Origin: Paraflavitalea devenefica
GTDB lineage: Bacteria; Bacteroidota; Bacteroidia; Chitinophagales; Chitinophagaceae
Assembly: GCF_011759375.1 (NCBI RefSeq)
Contig: NZ_JAARML010000004.1
Span: forward strand, 620,001-684,000
DNA length: 64,000 bases
Reading direction: 5' to 3'
Shown here: positions 62,067 to 64,000 of the stretch, piece after piece
Layout of the letters: every line of letters starts with the position of its first letter
How positions within the stretch are numbered: the stretch's first letter is position 1
The notes under the pieces: model-generated
What the model was told of the DNA's origin: nothing
The model's database searches: none
What the model saw: only the letters and a program-made list of their open reading frames with translations
Program-made: the position numbers and the translations under genes

Positions 62067-64000
62067 TTTCAGTATCCTAATAGTTTGTCCATTCTTCAAT
62101 TTCAACGTATACACTCCGGCGCTGTACTCCAGCATCGGTATGGTGATGATGCTTTGCGTTATTTGTATCCGCAGCAATTCCCTGCCTGTTCCATCATACA
62201 GGTAAGCAGGCGTATTCAACAGTTCTTTATCGGTGACATTCAAGGTAGCGGTCTTTTTAACCGGGTTGGGATAGAAGATCACCCATCCCTTGCGATCGCT
62301 CTTCAGCAGGAGGGTCCTGCTATAGGTTGACCGTCCGTCGAGATCAGTTTGTTTGATCCGGTAGGATGCGTTGCCTGTTAAGGCCTGTGTTTCCTGGTAG
62401 CTATAGGTATTTTCACCACTTCCTTTTGATAACAGACTGGTCATGGCCACAAATGGCTGTCCGCCTATCGATTTCTCGATGGTATAGGAAGCCACCTGGC
62501 TTTCTTCCACTTTCCAGGTAATGACCGGCTGCTCCTGCGCATTCAGTACCCCGTTCACAGAACGCCAGGTAACGGGCAGCAGTGTTTGGGAAGTTTGCAG
62601 GAAGAAACCGCTAAAGCCGGTTACGTTAAAGCTGATCTCCCAGCGGTTCTGTGTAGCATTCCATACAATGTCACTATCCACGGGATCAATTACTACGCCG
62701 GGACCGGGATAAGTGCCAGGCAGGCCGGTAACGTTGCTGCTGACGCCTATCTGTTTAGAGAAGCGTACATTGGCTTTACCGCCACCATCTGAGGGACCTG
62801 TGGGCAGTTTCAGCGGGGTGTTGGGCGCTGCGTTAAATGCATCGAATTCCGGCTGTGTAAAGTAGAGGGTTACACGCGCTGTAGCAGTAGCTGCCCCGGA
62901 AGCCGGCATGATCTCATAATGCCGTGCCACATAAGGACGGTTTAAATAGGTGGGCACACCCGCTTCGAACCATATACGGGCAGCCACCGTACCACTTACC
63001 GGGGCGCCGCCATTGGGTACGAGGGTGGCTATGAAGTTACAGCTTGCATCATAAATATTGTTGTTGGTAGCCGATACAGTAAAGGAGGTATTGGAAGTAT
63101 TGGCTGATGCCAGTTGGCTGGCAGGCGTAATCGTATAATTCTTGCTAACCGTGTTGCCGATAGCGTCTGTTACGGTTACACTTAATGTGGCGCCGGGACA
63201 CAGACCGGTGGCAGTATTGGTAGTACTTACATTGGGCGTCCAGGCGTAGGTATAAGGCGTTACTCCACCGGATGGTGTAACTGTAGCAGTTCCATTACAG
63301 CCTACGTTACAGGTGGCGGGCGTTTGCGACTGGGTAGCGGTAAGCGGCAGGGGATCATCGTACCTGGCCAGTATTACATCGGATGTTGAGGTACCGGGAG
63401 GGGCCAATACCGGCAATGGAGAAAGGGTTAAGTTACTGCCAAAGCTGCCGGTGATCCATATAATACCGGGAGCGCCGGCAGCGACTGCCAGGCCCTGGTT
63501 GGATATAACAGTAGTATTGTCTCCCGCACCATGCCCCAGTAATTGTCCGTTCCCGTCTGTTGCGTTGACACGCGCCAGGAATATATCATCCCCATTGGTC
63601 CGTGTGTTGGTGATGGTAACAGGCGATGCGAGGTTGGTAGGCAGGCTAAGCGTTCCGCGGAAGGCCCCTACGATAAGAATGCCACCGCCCCCATCAGAGG
63701 TAATACCATTACCCCTGTCAACACCGGCGCTGCTGCCGGCCGCTTTTGACCAGGCAAAGGAATTATCATCCGGGCTATACCTTGCATAAAAAGCATCATT
63801 GGTGGCGCTGGCATTGGTCAATGCGGGATTGGAGCCAAAGGTGATGCTTGAGCTGGCAAAAAAACCCGTGAGCACCACATCCTGTGTAAAGGCGTCATAG
63901 GCAATTCCCAATCCATCATCAGCAAGTGTACCGCCTACTCCAATACCGCTGATGAAGGCGCCATTGGCAGCATTGACTTCCAACAGACAGATATCCGTTG
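62061..64000 (-). CDS. T9SS-exported surface protein with SprB-type repeat (5' end outside window)
   Basis: The frame is open to the window end, so the N-terminus is missing; at least 645 residues are present. The N-terminal visible part has SBBP-like beta-propeller units (ATNDAFYARYSPDDNSFAWS, TNGDDIFLARVNATDG, STSDVILARYDD). A SprB-type Ig repeat follows (CNVGCNGTATVTPSGGVTPY, then LCPGATLSVTVTDAIGN), then a region of beta domains, and a C-terminal T9SS sorting domain (YPNPVKKTATLNV to VYTLKLKNGQTIRILKE). It is probably a cell-surface protein, perhaps in gliding or adhesion; the role is inferred from the repeat type only. Confidence 0.88.
   Translation of the reverse strand, partial: TDICLLEVNAANGAFISGIGVGGTLADDGLGIAYDAFTQDVVLTGFFASSSITFGSNPALTNASATNDAFYARYSPDDNSFAWSKAAGSSAGVDRGNGITSDGGGGILIVGAFRGTLSLPTNLASPVTITNTRTNGDDIFLARVNATDGNGQLLGHGAGDNTTVISNQGLAVAAGAPGIIWITGSFGSNLTLSPLPVLAPPGTSTSDVILARYDDPLPLTATQSQTPATCNVGCNGTATVTPSGGVTPYTYAWTPNVSTTNTATGLCPGATLSVTVTDAIGNTVSKNYTITPASQLASANTSNTSFTVSATNNNIYDASCNFIATLVPNGGAPVSGTVAARIWFEAGVPTYLNRPYVARHYEIMPASGAATATARVTLYFTQPEFDAFNAAPNTPLKLPTGPSDGGGKANVRFSKQIGVSSNVTGLPGTYPGPGVVIDPVDSDIVWNATQNRWEISFNVTGFSGFFLQTSQTLLPVTWRSVNGVLNAQEQPVITWKVEESQVASYTIEKSIGGQPFVAMTSLLSKGSGENTYSYQETQALTGNASYRIKQTDLDGRSTYSRTLLLKSDRKGWVIFYPNPVKKTATLNVTDKELLNTPAYLYDGTGRELLRIQITQSIITIPMLEYSAGVYTLKLKNGQTIRILKE

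Overview
The window reads as chromosomal DNA of a Bacteroidota bacterium, most likely of the Chitinophagaceae/Chitinophaga type. Evidence for this is a SusC/SusD pair, kinases with a periplasmic beta-propeller and Y_Y_Y domain, two proteins with type IX secretion (T9SS) C-terminal sorting domains, many short lipoproteins, TAnnTTTG-type -7 promoter elements and a general lack of Shine-Dalgarno sequences. No tRNA, rRNA, CRISPR array, prophage or transposase was seen. Both ends cut through genes: an ABC exporter at the left and a SprB-repeat T9SS protein at the right.

Layout. 1-5155: end of an ABC exporter, a LytTR regulator with a degenerate receiver, and a propeller-type sensor kinase whose stop codon abuts that of a convergent NarL-type regulator. 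5156-10340: a possible small ORF with hairpins, a glycine-rich T9SS protein, a secreted M1 aminopeptidase, an 11-bp tandem repeat and a small secreted protein. 10502-16205: a complete RND efflux operon (adaptor, permease, outer-membrane factor). 16445-18188: a ricin-type lectin/HExxH lipoprotein and a small secreted protein.

18660-21516 is the most unusual segment. It holds a 723-residue protein with three tryptophan clusters around a carboxypeptidase-regulatory-like domain, a DUF1360-like membrane protein and a small MCNCG protein. The first gene has a near-perfect Shine-Dalgarno, a 15-bp hairpin separates the first two genes, and a 19-bp terminator closes the set. The T-tract of that terminator also forms the -33 element of an apparently leaderless 7TMR-DISM kinase, which is followed by its response regulator.

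24232-43976: a SWIM-SNF2 ATPase, an SPFH lipoprotein with a small membrane protein, a HigBA toxin-antitoxin pair with a visible operator, a TolB-like propeller protein, a membrane protein convergent with a secreted propeller-caspase (1304 aa), an esterase lipoprotein, a second 11-bp tandem repeat, a conserved hypothetical, a DUF998-like membrane protein, an AlkC-like DNA-alkylation repair protein and two tandem paralogous lipoproteins.

42951-61891 is a polysaccharide utilisation locus. On the minus strand run SusC, SusD, a DUF3823 lipoprotein, GH2, GH127, GH43, a DUF4965/glutaminase-A-type protein and a LacI regulator. A split hybrid two-component system (kinase plus AraC-type regulator) is divergent from SusC. 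GH127 with GH43 suggests an arabinose-containing plant glycan. A LacI-like operator lies about 30 bp before SusC, so the locus may answer to both the two-component system and LacI. Several intergenic regions carry hairpin repeats that may set relative expression.
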